DNA of 29,415 nucleotides from contig CANJIC010000001.1 in the NCBI GenBank assembly GCA_947474205.1, forward strand, positions 1-29,415. Direction: 5' to 3'. How positions within the stretch are numbered: the stretch's first letter is position 1; each line of letters begins with the position of its first letter. Below are positions 15,446 through 23,993 of this stretch, one piece after another. The notes below the pieces were generated by a model. The model was not told the DNA's origin and searched no databases. It saw only the letters and a list, made by a program, of their open reading frames with translations. The DNA is from Planctomycetaceae bacterium. GTDB taxonomy: Bacteria > Planctomycetota > Phycisphaerae > Phycisphaerales > SM1A02. The translations under genes were made by a program, and so were the position numbers.

Positions 15446-17254
15446 GTGGCTCGAAAGATTCGATTGAAACTTGGTGAGATCTTTGTGCAATGGAACGTGG
15501 CCAATGCCGACCAAGTCGCCAAAGCCTTGGAACTTGCCAAAGGCACGGGCAAGCGCATTGGCGAGGCTTTCATAGAGATTCAAGCATGCAACGAGGAAGA
15601 TGTTGCCAAGGCATTGGCGCATCAATTTGGCATGGAGTTTCTCAACCTTGATCGCGCCGAAGACAGTAGCAAGATCAACATCTCGCTTATTCCAGAAGAT
15701 ATTATTCGCAAGCACTTGGTGATTCCGCTTTCCAAGGGAAATGGTCGCCTGAAAATTTTAGTGCATGACCCAATGGATCTGGAATTATTTGATGGGCTGC
15801 GCTTTCGTTTGGGCGCGGAATTGGATACCGCTATTGCAAGCAAGCGCCAAATGCAGGCGTTTCTTGATATTGGAAACAAAGCCGCCAAAGCGGTGAAGCA
15901 GGAAACAGGGGCGGCAGTTGACATTGAGAAGTTAATTAACAAGGCCAACAATTCGCTTGACAAGTCGCTTGATAAATCCATAGACAAAGATGCCTCAAGC
16001 GATTCGGCCCTGGTTCAATTGGTCAACGGCATCATCATCAATGGTGTGCGTGGTAGAGCCAGTGATATTCATTTTGAGCCACGCAAAGAAAATGTTCTTG
16101 TTCGATTTCGAGTTGACGGCGAGTGCGTGGTGATAAGCAAACTTCCAAAGAATAATCAGTCCGGTGTGTTGGCGCGTTTAAAGTTAATGGCCGGCGTCAA
16201 CATGTCGGAGCGTCGCATTCCGCAAGACGGTCGTATTAAGATGGCTGTTCCAAGACAGGATGCCGAAGGAAATCAAGTGTTCGAACTTGATGAGAAAACA
16301 AAATTACAGAGTCCCGTGATCGACCAAGTCGACTTTCGTGTTAGCACATGCCCCGCGACCAACGGCGAAAGCGTGGTGCTGCGTATTTTGCGGCCAGATA
16401 GCGTGCGCATTGGTTTGCTTAACTTGGGTCTTGAACAGGACATGTTGGACACGTTCAACAAGGTCATTCGCAAGCCCAACGGTATTTTTCTGGTCACTGG
16501 TCCAACTGGTAGCGGTAAAACAACCACGCTGTATTCAGCGCTGGCGGTGCTCAATCGCCCAGATAAAAAAATCATTACCGCCGAGGATCCCGTTGAATAC
16601 AACTTCAAGGGCATCAATCAGGTCCAGGTGCGCGATCAAATCGGCTTGACATTTCCAGCCATTCTAAAGTCCATGTTGCGCCAAGCGCCCAATATTATTT
16701 TGGTGGGTGAAATTCGAGATCGCGAAGTCGCAGACATCGCCATTCAGGCGGCGCTCACTGGACACTTGGTCTTCAGCACGCTGCACACCAATGACGCGCC
16801 AAGCGCCATCACGCGATTGGTGGACATGGGCGTCAAGCCCTTCTTGGTGGCCAGCAGTATTCAAGCCATCATGAGTCAGCGTCTCGCCAGAATATTGTGC
16901 GACAAATGCAAAAAATTGGATCCCGCGCCTGATCCAAAGATTCTGCGCCTGGTCGAGATCGCGGACTCCGAAAAAGAGAAGGTCATGATGCCAGTGGGTT
17001 GCCCCGAATGTGGTGGCGTTGGATATCGAGGTCGCCGCGGAATCTATGAAATGATGATCATGAACTCAGAGATCCGCAATCTGGCTTTCGAGCGCGCGGG
17101 TATCGCCAAACTTCGTGCCGCCGCAATTCGCTCTGGTATGCGCACGTTGTTGGGCGACGGCAAGTTGAAGATTTTGCGCGGACGCACAACCCCAATTGAA
17201 ATTTCCAAATTTGCCCAGACATCAACCTTCGATCCAGCTTCGGTTGGTGGTTGA
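15446..17254 (+). CDS. pilB: PilB/GspE-family assembly ATPase (first copy)
   Basis: This is a hexameric cytoplasmic ATPase of the type that powers pilus or pseudopilus extension. The start is the GTG at 15446, with AAGGAG six bases upstream; a TTG at 15431 lies before that ribosome binding site. The 602-residue protein has an N-terminal MshEN-like region (about 1-150), then the N2 domain (SDIHFEP, VRFRVDGE). The Walker A motif GPTGSGKTTT is near residue 352, with the Asp box TAEDPVEY, Walker B ILVGEIRD and His box GHLVFSTLHTND. A four-cysteine zinc site follows (CDKC near 486, CPECGG near 519). Two features differ from the second copy: a linker with three S-L/I-D-K units (about 170-182) and an insertion of about 20 residues in N2 after RIPQDGRIKMAVP. 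It is followed by pilT after 38 bp. Confidence 0.92.
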   Translation: MARKIRLKLGEIFVQWNVANADQVAKALELAKGTGKRIGEAFIEIQACNEEDVAKALAHQFGMEFLNLDRAEDSSKINISLIPEDIIRKHLVIPLSKGNGRLKILVHDPMDLELFDGLRFRLGAELDTAIASKRQMQAFLDIGNKAAKAVKQETGAAVDIEKLINKANNSLDKSLDKSIDKDASSDSALVQLVNGIIINGVRGRASDIHFEPRKENVLVRFRVDGECVVISKLPKNNQSGVLARLKLMAGVNMSERRIPQDGRIKMAVPRQDAEGNQVFELDEKTKLQSPVIDQVDFRVSTCPATNGESVVLRILRPDSVRIGLLNLGLEQDMLDTFNKVIRKPNGIFLVTGPTGSGKTTTLYSALAVLNRPDKKIITAEDPVEYNFKGINQVQVRDQIGLTFPAILKSMLRQAPNIILVGEIRDREVADIAIQAALTGHLVFSTLHTNDAPSAITRLVDMGVKPFLVASSIQAIMSQRLARILCDKCKKLDPAPDPKILRLVEIADSEKEKVMMPVGCPECGGVGYRGRRGIYEMMIMNSEIRNLAFERAGIAKLRAAAIRSGMRTLLGDGKLKILRGRTTPIEISKFAQTSTFDPASVGG

Positions 17255-17292
17255 TGCTCCATTCGTAATCAATCCCTAAGGAGAAAACCACA

Positions 17293-18456
17293 ATGTCAGG
17301 CGGAGAAACAAGTAGTTCCAAACCAACAGTGGGCAGCACGGTTCAAATTGACCGTCTGCTTGATGTCATGGTGAAACAAGATGCGTCCGATCTTCACATT
17401 ACGGTTGGTCGCCCTCCCACGGTGCGGTTGAACGGTCGCCTGCGCAATTTGCAAACTAAAATTCTTGACCCCGACGACACTATGGCGTTGATGAAGTCCA
17501 TTACACCGGAAAAAAATCAGGCGGAGTTTCAAGAGGTGGGTGGAACCGACTTTGGCTTTAGCTTCAGCGACGCGGCCCGCTTCCGCGTCAGCGTGTTCCG
17601 CCAAAAATCATTCGTAGCCATGGTGCTTCGACTCATTCCAAACCGCATTCTCACTTTCGAGCAAATCGGTTTGCCCGAAATTTCCCGCGAGTTGATCAAG
17701 CGTCCGCGCGGCCTCTTTCTTGTGACTGGTCCCACTGGCAGCGGCAAAACCACCACCATCGCCACCATGGTCGACTACGTGAATTCAAATTTTGAAAAGC
17801 ACATTGTGACCGTGGAGGACCCGATCGAGTATTACCATGTGCATAAGAAAAGCATCGTTAATCAGCGCGAAGTAGGAGCGTTGGCTGACGTGCCTACATT
17901 CGCCGACGCTTTGCGCCGTGCTCTACGCCAGAACCCGGACGTGATTTTGGTGGGTGAAATGCGCGATCTTGAAACCATCGAGGCCGCCATCAAAGCCGCC
18001 GAAACTGGACACTTGGTGTTCGGAACATTGCACACCACGGGCGCGGCTGGAACCATCAACCGAATTATTGACGCCTTTCCAGTGAATCAACAAGAGCAGG
18101 TTCGTGTCCAGTTGTCCACCAGTTTATTGGCGGTTCTGAGCCAAGTTCTTTTGGCAAGAATCGACAAGCCTGGCCGTATCGCTGGCTATGAGTTCATGGT
18201 GGTCACCCCGGCCATCAGCAATCTCATCCGTGAAAGCAAGACCTTCCGAATTGACTCGGCCATTCAAACTGGAAAGAAATTCGGCATGCAATTGCTTGAC
18301 GAACATCTGTGGTCCATCTTTGGAAAGGGCATCATTTCCGCCGAGGAAATGATTGAAAATTCCCGCAATCCGGATGATCTCAAAGATAGAATCCGCAAGT
18401 CAGGCGGCCAAGTCCCGGGCACGCAATTTGATGGTCCAACCGAGACAATTTCCTAA
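17293..18456 (+). CDS. pilT: Twitching/retraction ATPase PilT
   Basis: PilT drives pilus retraction by disassembling pilin subunits. The 387-residue protein begins at an ATG with AAGGAG nine bases upstream. It has the N-terminal PAS-like domain (QDASDLHITVGRPPTVRLNGRL in two adjoining parts), Walker A GPTGSGKTTT near residue 146, VEDPIEYYH, Walker B ILVGEMRD, the His box GHLVFGTLHT and the PilT-type segment RIIDAFP. It lacks the zinc cysteines of PilB/GspE, as PilT should. The C terminus is extended by about 20 residues of Gly/Pro/Thr-rich sequence. PilT next to GspE/GspF and pseudopilins suggests that the machine can retract, which classical type II secretion systems do not provide for. The next gene starts after a 208-bp gap. 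Confidence 0.96.
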   Translation: MSGGETSSSKPTVGSTVQIDRLLDVMVKQDASDLHITVGRPPTVRLNGRLRNLQTKILDPDDTMALMKSITPEKNQAEFQEVGGTDFGFSFSDAARFRVSVFRQKSFVAMVLRLIPNRILTFEQIGLPEISRELIKRPRGLFLVTGPTGSGKTTTIATMVDYVNSNFEKHIVTVEDPIEYYHVHKKSIVNQREVGALADVPTFADALRRALRQNPDVILVGEMRDLETIEAAIKAAETGHLVFGTLHTTGAAGTINRIIDAFPVNQQEQVRVQLSTSLLAVLSQVLLARIDKPGRIAGYEFMVVTPAISNLIRESKTFRIDSAIQTGKKFGMQLLDEHLWSIFGKGIISAEEMIENSRNPDDLKDRIRKSGGQVPGTQFDGPTETIS

Positions 18457-18664
18457 CCAGTGACCGGTACATTGCAAGTTATTGTCGATTTGCAGACTAC
18501 TTTGATTTCAATTTAAGACCTCTTTTTGACTATGAGCCAAAGTCCGAATTATTGGCGACGTAATTATCAGTTCAATAATTAGGAACTAGACCTTGCACTG
18601 AATCGAATGTAAATGCGAATGCGGACCCAAATTCAGTCTCCGAATTCAGTTAGGATAAATCGCC
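18457..18664 (+). other. 208-bp intergenic region before gspE
   Basis: No gene or stable hairpin is apparent. It is AT-rich and holds a TTGACT at 18526-18531, but no good -10 box at the right distance. An AGGA at 18652-18655 lies nine bases before the gspE ATG. A separate promoter for the gspE-onward genes could lie here, but I cannot point to it. Confidence 0.4.
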
Positions 18665-20437
18665 ATGCCTGAAATACAAAATTTGAATTTTGATCCATCA
18701 AGCGAGCGCTTCGCCTTGGAACTTAAGGGCCGCAGATTTGGTCGAGCCCTGACCAAATTGGGCAAGGTCACCCGCGAGCAAGTGCATCAAGGTCTTGAGT
18801 TGCAAAAGACAACTCATAAAGGAAAAAAGATTGGTGAAATTCTTGTGCTGATGGGTCTGATTGATGCCAACGACATCACCATGACTTTATCAGGAATGGC
18901 TGGCATGCCATTCATCTCGCTCAAAGGTCGTGTCATTGACGACGCAACTTTGAAGTCCATCAATTCCGCGATGGCTAAAAGCGTTCAAGTGATTCCAATT
19001 GAATATGACGCCACAACCAAGAAGTTGGTTGTGGCCATGAAAGATCCCACAAACTTTTCCGCCGTGGACACGCTGCGCAATATGTTGGGCCTGAAAGTTT
19101 CCGCAGTCATAGCACCCGTCGATGAGATCGACGCCATGCTGAAAGAGCACTACCAATCAAAAGATGAATTGAAAGAGATTTACGCAGATCTTGCCCAAAG
19201 CGACGCGGTCGCGGCTCTTGATGGCCGCGGCATGAGTGTGGATCTTGCCACGCTGCAAGACGCTGCCAACGACAACAATGTTGTTCAACTTTTAAATTTG
19301 GTTCTTCTGCAAGCCATTCGCGACAAGGCAAGCGATATTCATTTGGAGCCATTCGAAGACGAATTCAAAATGCGATATCGAATTGACGGCGTGCTGTATG
19401 ACATGGATCCGCCACCGCCTAGTTTGTCAATGGCCATTGTCAGCCGCGTGAAGGTCATGGCCAAACTGGACATCGCTGAACGGCGCTTGCCGCAAGACGG
19501 ACGCATTGAATTGAACTTGAACAACGCGCCAATCGACCTTCGCGTGGCGGTGTTGCCGACCATGTTCGGCGAAAGCGTGGTCATGCGCGTGCTGGATCGA
19601 GGCAACGTGCAGTTGAGTTTGGATAAAGTTGGCTTGCGCGAGGACGACCTTGAAAAAGTCCGCGGTCTCATTAACAGACCAAATGGAATTGTGATTGTCA
19701 CGGGTCCAACCGGCAGCGGTAAAACCACCACGCTCTACGCCGCACTGAACGAACTGAATGACCCCAGCACAAAAATCCTCACCGCCGAGGATCCCGTTGA
19801 ATATGACATTGCCGGATTGATTCAATGTCAGGTGAATCACGATCAGGAACTCACCTTCGCCAAGTTGCTGCGAAGTTTCTTGCGTCAAGATCCCGACATC
19901 ATTCTGGTGGGTGAAATCCGCGATCTTGAAACGGCGCAGATCGCCATTCAAGCCAGCCTCACTGGACACTTGGTGTTCAGCACATTGCACACCAATGACG
20001 CTCCCAGCAGCATTCTGCGTTTGATGGATCTTGGCGTTGAAAGTTTTCTTCTTACCGCGACTCTAGAGGCCATTGTGGCGCAGAGACTTGTGCGCCGTGT
20101 GTGCGCAATTTGCAAGGAAACATACACGCCCACCGAGGAACAATTAATGGAGCTGTCCATGCGCCAATCGGACTCGGTCAATTACACATTCACCCGTGGC
20201 AAAGGATGCGAGAAGTGCAACAAAACAGGTTACAAAGGGCGCCTTGCGCTATATGAAATCATGTCTATGGATGACACGTTGCGCGAACTCATCATGACAC
20301 AAGCAAGCACCGCGGTATTAAAAATGGAGGCCCGCAAGCGCGGCATGCGCACGCTTCGTGAAAGCGGCATGTTGTCTATTTACGACGGACAAACCACCAT
20401 TGACGAAGTTGTTCGTGAAACGCTAGGCGAAGAATAA
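18665..20437 (+). CDS. gspE: GspE/PilB-family assembly ATPase (second copy)
   Basis: The 590-residue protein has an N-terminal MshEN-like domain (about 20-165, RFGRALTKLGKV and KKIGEILVLMGLI), which in related proteins binds c-di-GMP in some cases. The N2 domain follows (SDIHLEPFEDEFKMRYRIDG). Walker A GPTGSGKTTT is near 348, then TAEDPVEY, Walker B ILVGEIRD, GHLVFSTLHTND and the zinc site CAIC (about 479) with CEKC (about 515). The arrangement is that of canonical GspE/PilB without the insertions of the first copy. It directly precedes gspF/pilC, as gspE does in type II secretion operons, so it is the likelier partner of the pseudopilins. Its last codons (GGC GAA GAA TAA) belong to the first unit of a tandem repeat that runs on into the intergenic region. 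Confidence 0.93.
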   Translation: MPEIQNLNFDPSSERFALELKGRRFGRALTKLGKVTREQVHQGLELQKTTHKGKKIGEILVLMGLIDANDITMTLSGMAGMPFISLKGRVIDDATLKSINSAMAKSVQVIPIEYDATTKKLVVAMKDPTNFSAVDTLRNMLGLKVSAVIAPVDEIDAMLKEHYQSKDELKEIYADLAQSDAVAALDGRGMSVDLATLQDAANDNNVVQLLNLVLLQAIRDKASDIHLEPFEDEFKMRYRIDGVLYDMDPPPPSLSMAIVSRVKVMAKLDIAERRLPQDGRIELNLNNAPIDLRVAVLPTMFGESVVMRVLDRGNVQLSLDKVGLREDDLEKVRGLINRPNGIVIVTGPTGSGKTTTLYAALNELNDPSTKILTAEDPVEYDIAGLIQCQVNHDQELTFAKLLRSFLRQDPDIILVGEIRDLETAQIAIQASLTGHLVFSTLHTNDAPSSILRLMDLGVESFLLTATLEAIVAQRLVRRVCAICKETYTPTEEQLMELSMRQSDSVNYTFTRGKGCEKCNKTGYKGRLALYEIMSMDDTLRELIMTQASTAVLKMEARKRGMRTLRESGMLSIYDGQTTIDEVVRETLGEE

Positions 20438-20514
20438 AGGCGAAGAATAAAGACCAAGTATCAGGGCCAAGAATTTAGGCCAAGTATCAGGGCCAAGAAT
20501 TAGGCCAAGAAAAA
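20425..20514 (+). repeat. 13-bp tandem repeat, seven units, across the gspE stop codon
   Basis: Units begin at 20425, 20438, 20451, 20464, 20477, 20490 and 20502. The first two are identical (AGGCGAAGAATAA). The later ones are variants of RGGCCAAGWATYA; the sixth has lost one base. The (C/G)AAG core recurs every 13 bases, with one 12-base step. Unit 1 encodes the last residues and stop of gspE, and the array fills most of the gap to gspF. Confidence 0.9.
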
Positions 20515-20523
20515 GTTGATCTC

Positions 20524-20557
20524 AGGAGCAAGCGTCCGCGCTTGAACACATCACATG
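20524..20557 (+). promoter_or_regulatory. Hairpin-bridged ribosome binding site of gspF/pilC
   Basis: The only Shine-Dalgarno sequence before the start is AGGAG at 20524-20528, 26 bases from the ATG at 20555, which is too far to work directly. Between them CAAGCG (20529-20534), loop TCCG and CGCTTG (20539-20544) form a perfect six-pair hairpin that begins right after the AGGAG. Folding leaves an effective spacing of 10 bases. A stop codon in frame at 20543-20545 rules out an earlier start. Confidence 0.6.
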
Positions 20558-21838
20558 GCAACATACGCATATGAAGCAATGACAGCGGCGGGCAAAGCGC
20601 AGAAGGGCACCATGGACGCCGCTTCAAGCGATGAAGTGACCAAGTCGTTGCGTGGTCAAGGCCTGTATCCAACCAGCATCCGCGAACAAAAAGCCGTCAA
20701 GGGCAAGACGGAAAAAGTAAAGACCGCTAAAAAGAAGGGCAAAGGCATGGGTTTTTCCATGCCAGGCCGCGTCAAGACCAAAATCATGACCAACTTCACG
20801 CGCCAACTCAGCACCTTGCAGGACGCTGGATTGCCGCTTCTTCGCAGCATGCAAATTTTGGAGCAACAACAGAAATCTGGAAAATTCAAAAGCATTCTTG
20901 GCGCCGTTTGTGAGGATGTCGAGGGCGGCACCACATTGAGTGAATCATTCTCCAAACATCCCAAGGCATTTGACCGCTTGTATTGCAAAATGGTCGCGGC
21001 CGGCGAGGTCGGCGGCGTGCTCGATGTCATCTTGCAACGACTCGCGGACTTCATGGAAAAAGGCGAGCGTCTCAAGCGCCACATCAAGGGCGCCATGATT
21101 TATCCAACCTGCGTCATCAGCATCGCGGTGCTCATTGTGACGGGCATCATGTATTTCGTCATTCCAAAGTTCATCACCATCTTCGGCGACTTCGATGTGA
21201 CTTTGCCCGACATTACAAAGGCCCTGATCAACACGAGCAATTGGATCGCGGGAAAGGATCAAGTCGTGCCCGGGGCGGTGTGGATTATGTTGTCGCCATT
21301 TTTAATGATGATTGTTTTTAAATTGCTGCGCAGGACAGATTTTGGACGCGCCGGATTCGATATTGTCTTTTCCAGGACGCCTGTGCTTGGCAATTTGATA
21401 CGCAAGACCACCATCGCCAGATTTACGCGCACGCTAGGCACACTGATCAGCGCCGGAGTTCCCATTCTGGAGGCCGTTTTGATCACCCGCGACACCTGTG
21501 GCAATTGGATTTATGAGCGGGCCCTGAACAACGTGCACGACTCCATACGCGATGGTGAAAGTTTCGCCACGCCACTGCGCGCCAGCAAGGTGGTGGACAG
21601 CTTGGTGGTGAACATGATCGACGTGGGCGAGGAAACTGGCGACATGGACGTCATGTTGACCAAGATCGCCGACAACTACGACGAAGAAGTAGACGTGGCC
21701 GTGGGCAGCCTTTTAAGTTTGCTTGAACCATTCATGGTCATCGTGCTCGGTGGAATCATTGGAACAATTGTGTTGGCGTTGTTCATGCCCATGGTCAGCA
21801 TGATTGACAAGGTCGCCGGCGGAGGTTCAAAGAAGTGA
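20555..21838 (+). CDS. gspF: Inner-membrane platform protein GspF/PilC
   Basis: This polytopic inner-membrane protein couples the assembly ATPase to pilin assembly. The 427-residue protein begins MATYAYEAM, a usual opening for the family. It has a charged Lys-rich linker (about 48-65), then two homologous GspF domains. The first carries FTRQLSTLQDAGLPLLRSM and MVAAGEVGGVLD, the second FTRTLGTLISAGVPILEA and MIDVGEETGDMD. Three membrane segments are visible at about 185-208, 247-266 and 390-418. The gene follows gspE by 117 bp, most of it tandem repeat. The next gene starts at a GTG overlapping its TGA by four bases. Confidence 0.95.
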   Translation: MATYAYEAMTAAGKAQKGTMDAASSDEVTKSLRGQGLYPTSIREQKAVKGKTEKVKTAKKKGKGMGFSMPGRVKTKIMTNFTRQLSTLQDAGLPLLRSMQILEQQQKSGKFKSILGAVCEDVEGGTTLSESFSKHPKAFDRLYCKMVAAGEVGGVLDVILQRLADFMEKGERLKRHIKGAMIYPTCVISIAVLIVTGIMYFVIPKFITIFGDFDVTLPDITKALINTSNWIAGKDQVVPGAVWIMLSPFLMMIVFKLLRRTDFGRAGFDIVFSRTPVLGNLIRKTTIARFTRTLGTLISAGVPILEAVLITRDTCGNWIYERALNNVHDSIRDGESFATPLRASKVVDSLVVNMIDVGEETGDMDVMLTKIADNYDEEVDVAVGSLLSLLEPFMVIVLGGIIGTIVLALFMPMVSMIDKVAGGGSKK

Positions 21839-23220
21839 TTTGCATGACCCAACAAAAGACAAAATCGCTCACGCGCCATCACGCGCGCGCGGCTTTCACA
21901 TTGATTGAACTTTTGGTGGTCATGGCAATCATCGCGCTGCTTGTGGGATTGATCATTGTTGGCGTTGGAGCGGCGCAGCGGCGCGCGCAACAAGTGAACA
22001 CCCAGTTTCTTATGAGCTCCATTTCACAGGCGTTGGCCCGTTTCAAATCCGACCACGGCTATTACCCGCCGGTGCTTGGTGATCCATCCACGCTGACATC
22101 AACCTTGTGGCGGTCTTCCGCATCAACCGCATTGCCCGCGACAAAATCCGATCAAGTTGGATTCATGCGCGATGTGATGTTGCCACCGTTGAATGTCACA
22201 ACCGCAACGGCAACCAAGCCAGTCACCAACAAAGTGGACCAGTGGGATTCGACAGAAGCCAAGGCGCTTCAAGATTGGTACAGCGTCACGTCGCTGGCGG
22301 AATATCTTATTGGCGCCGGCGATCGCTCCCAAGATGGCTACGGAATTTGCGGCGAGTTGCCAGATCCAGTGCCCACGGATCTTTTGCCTGGTCAGCGAGA
22401 ACTTCCGCGCGCGGGCATTCGCTCGCCTGGATTGGACGGAGTTTGGGGCGCCGCTATTCAACCGATCATGGCACCCGATTACAACTCGACGTCTCCAACT
22501 CCTACGGTGGGCACTTTTTATAGCGGGGCAACCATGGGGAATCCCACCACCAAACCACCAACACGTGGTCTGTTTTTCATGCGCAACTTGGCGCTTCCAA
22601 CTCAAGTCCCTATCGCTGCTACCCCAGTGAATAATCCGCCGGGAAACGACAACGCGAGATGCATTCTTCGTAGCCGTCCAAACTTGGAAGGCAAAGTTTT
22701 TGGTCCCTACCTGGAGCTCAAAGATCCTTCCATTATTGGCGCGTGCAAGGGGCGGGACCCAGTCACCAACAATCTCATTATTATCCGCGCCACGGATGGT
22801 GACGCGAACTTTGATAAATATCCCAAAGTGATTCTTGATTATTGGGGTCAGCCCATTCGCTACTACCGCCGCGGCTATGTCAACCTAATGCCCAACACGC
22901 CGGATCAAGCGACCGACGGAACAAGATTTGATCTTGGGGACTTCTTCGCGTTGCGGCCAGCGAAAGGCGACAACGCCGATTTTGTTCCAGATGAGCAAGC
23001 CAAAACCGACGTTCTGGATGATGAAAATCCTGATCTACAAACTTCATCATCCATTAACGGCAAGGACCGCTCTTCAACTCCGCGCCTTCGCAGCGCCGAG
23101 TTCGCGCTGCTTTCATCTGGACCTGATAAAAAATTGGATCGCTCACGACGCATTGGTTTGTCTGGTCCCAACAAAGATGTGGACGTGAACGCCGACAATA
23201 TTGTGGAGACTGGCCCGTGA
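21835..23220 (+). CDS. GspG-like major pseudopilin, enlarged
   Basis: The 461-residue protein has a class III leader: cleavage is expected at A20|F21 in AAFTLIELLVV, with Glu at +5 (E25), then a hydrophobic helix. The segment FKSDHGYYPP is typical of GspG near the start of its globular domain. Near the C terminus LDYWGQPIRYYRRG and FALLSSGPDKKLD match the GspG DPWGxPYxY and SxGPDG motifs. Between these lie roughly 280 extra residues, against a usual GspG of about 140. The start is taken as GTG at 21835, with GGAGG nine bases upstream and a four-base overlap with gspF; an ATG at 21844 is the alternative. The residue before the cleavage site is Ala, not Gly. Confidence 0.85.
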   Translation: MICMTQQKTKSLTRHHARAAFTLIELLVVMAIIALLVGLIIVGVGAAQRRAQQVNTQFLMSSISQALARFKSDHGYYPPVLGDPSTLTSTLWRSSASTALPATKSDQVGFMRDVMLPPLNVTTATATKPVTNKVDQWDSTEAKALQDWYSVTSLAEYLIGAGDRSQDGYGICGELPDPVPTDLLPGQRELPRAGIRSPGLDGVWGAAIQPIMAPDYNSTSPTPTVGTFYSGATMGNPTTKPPTRGLFFMRNLALPTQVPIAATPVNNPPGNDNARCILRSRPNLEGKVFGPYLELKDPSIIGACKGRDPVTNNLIIIRATDGDANFDKYPKVILDYWGQPIRYYRRGYVNLMPNTPDQATDGTRFDLGDFFALRPAKGDNADFVPDEQAKTDVLDDENPDLQTSSSINGKDRSSTPRLRSAEFALLSSGPDKKLDRSRRIGLSGPNKDVDVNADNIVETGP

Positions 23221-23993
23221 AGCGCGCCACCACGGGCTTCACGCTTATTGAACTGCTCGTGGTCATAGGCATCATCGCAATTCTTGCAAGCATGGTGTTG
23301 GCGGTTAGTGGCGGCGTTCTTGCCAGCAGTGAACGCAAGCAAGTAGAGGACACTTTTACTTTGTTGAACCAAGCCACCCGTGAGCTTGAATTGACGCGCG
23401 GGCAGGATTTGGTTTTTTCCCGACTTTCTTCATCTGCAACTGTTCCGGAACTTGCCTTTTATGACATCAAGGAAGAGCCGCCAAACACACCGGCTTACAT
23501 CATGCCTAAGTTGTTGGCGCTGTTAAGGAGCAATGACCGGAGCAGGGAATTCATCAGCAAAATCAATCCAGATTTCTTGAAGCGAATTGAAAAACCTACG
23601 TCCCCTTTAAACGCCAATGAAAATATTGACCTTGTCGACGCCTGGGGCAATCGCATAGCTGTGGTTCCTTGCGGGCGTCCGGCCACCGATCGTGAAATGC
23701 GCGACGCATACCGCGTTGGTTCCACCAAGACGCCGGTCACCGCCGATTCCTTCGCCATTGGAATTGACCGCGATGACCGCACTGTTCGAACCAATGATGA
23801 AAAATATCTTGGAGTGTGCAGCGGCCGTCGCTGGACCTTTGTTTCGCGTGGTCCGGACGGATTACTTGGAATACCGCCGTGGAGTGCGAGCGCTTCCACC
23901 AAGGATCGTGATGGAAACTCGGACGGTATTGCTGATTGGGACGACAATATTTTTTCACAATCACTCACCCAACCCGTGTTGACAGTGCCATGA
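23217..23993 (+). CDS. Second GspG-like pseudopilin
   Basis: The 258-residue protein has a short leader with cleavage at G7|F8 (TTGFTLIELLVV) and E12 at +5. A conserved DLVDAWGNRIAVVP segment matches the GspG DPWGxP motif, and FVSRGPDGLLG matches SxGPDG. Near the C terminus (codons at 23904-23942) D-x-D-G-N-x-D-G-I-x-D resembles a thrombospondin type 3 calcium loop. Canonical GspG also binds calcium, but by a different loop. The GTG start overlaps the preceding TGA by four bases, so the two genes are probably translated together. Whether this is a second major pseudopilin or a minor one cannot be told from sequence. Confidence 0.82.
   Translation: MKRATTGFTLIELLVVIGIIAILASMVLAVSGGVLASSERKQVEDTFTLLNQATRELELTRGQDLVFSRLSSSATVPELAFYDIKEEPPNTPAYIMPKLLALLRSNDRSREFISKINPDFLKRIEKPTSPLNANENIDLVDAWGNRIAVVPCGRPATDREMRDAYRVGSTKTPVTADSFAIGIDRDDRTVRTNDEKYLGVCSGRRWTFVSRGPDGLLGIPPWSASASTKDRDGNSDGIADWDDNIFSQSLTQPVLTVP

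Noticed and set aside
18526..18554. TTGACT with a possible promoter before gspE
   Set aside because: The -35 match is good, but the bases at 17-18 spacing (TTATTG/TATTGG) match the -10 consensus poorly.
20425..20514. Possible CRISPR-like array
   Set aside because: The units are 13 bp and directly adjacent with no spacers, and there are no cas genes. It is a simple tandem repeat.
23936..23989. Longer GspH-like protein from an upstream start at 23936
   Set aside because: The extension lies inside the preceding gene. The ATG at 23990 has the ATGA overlap geometry also seen at the next junction.
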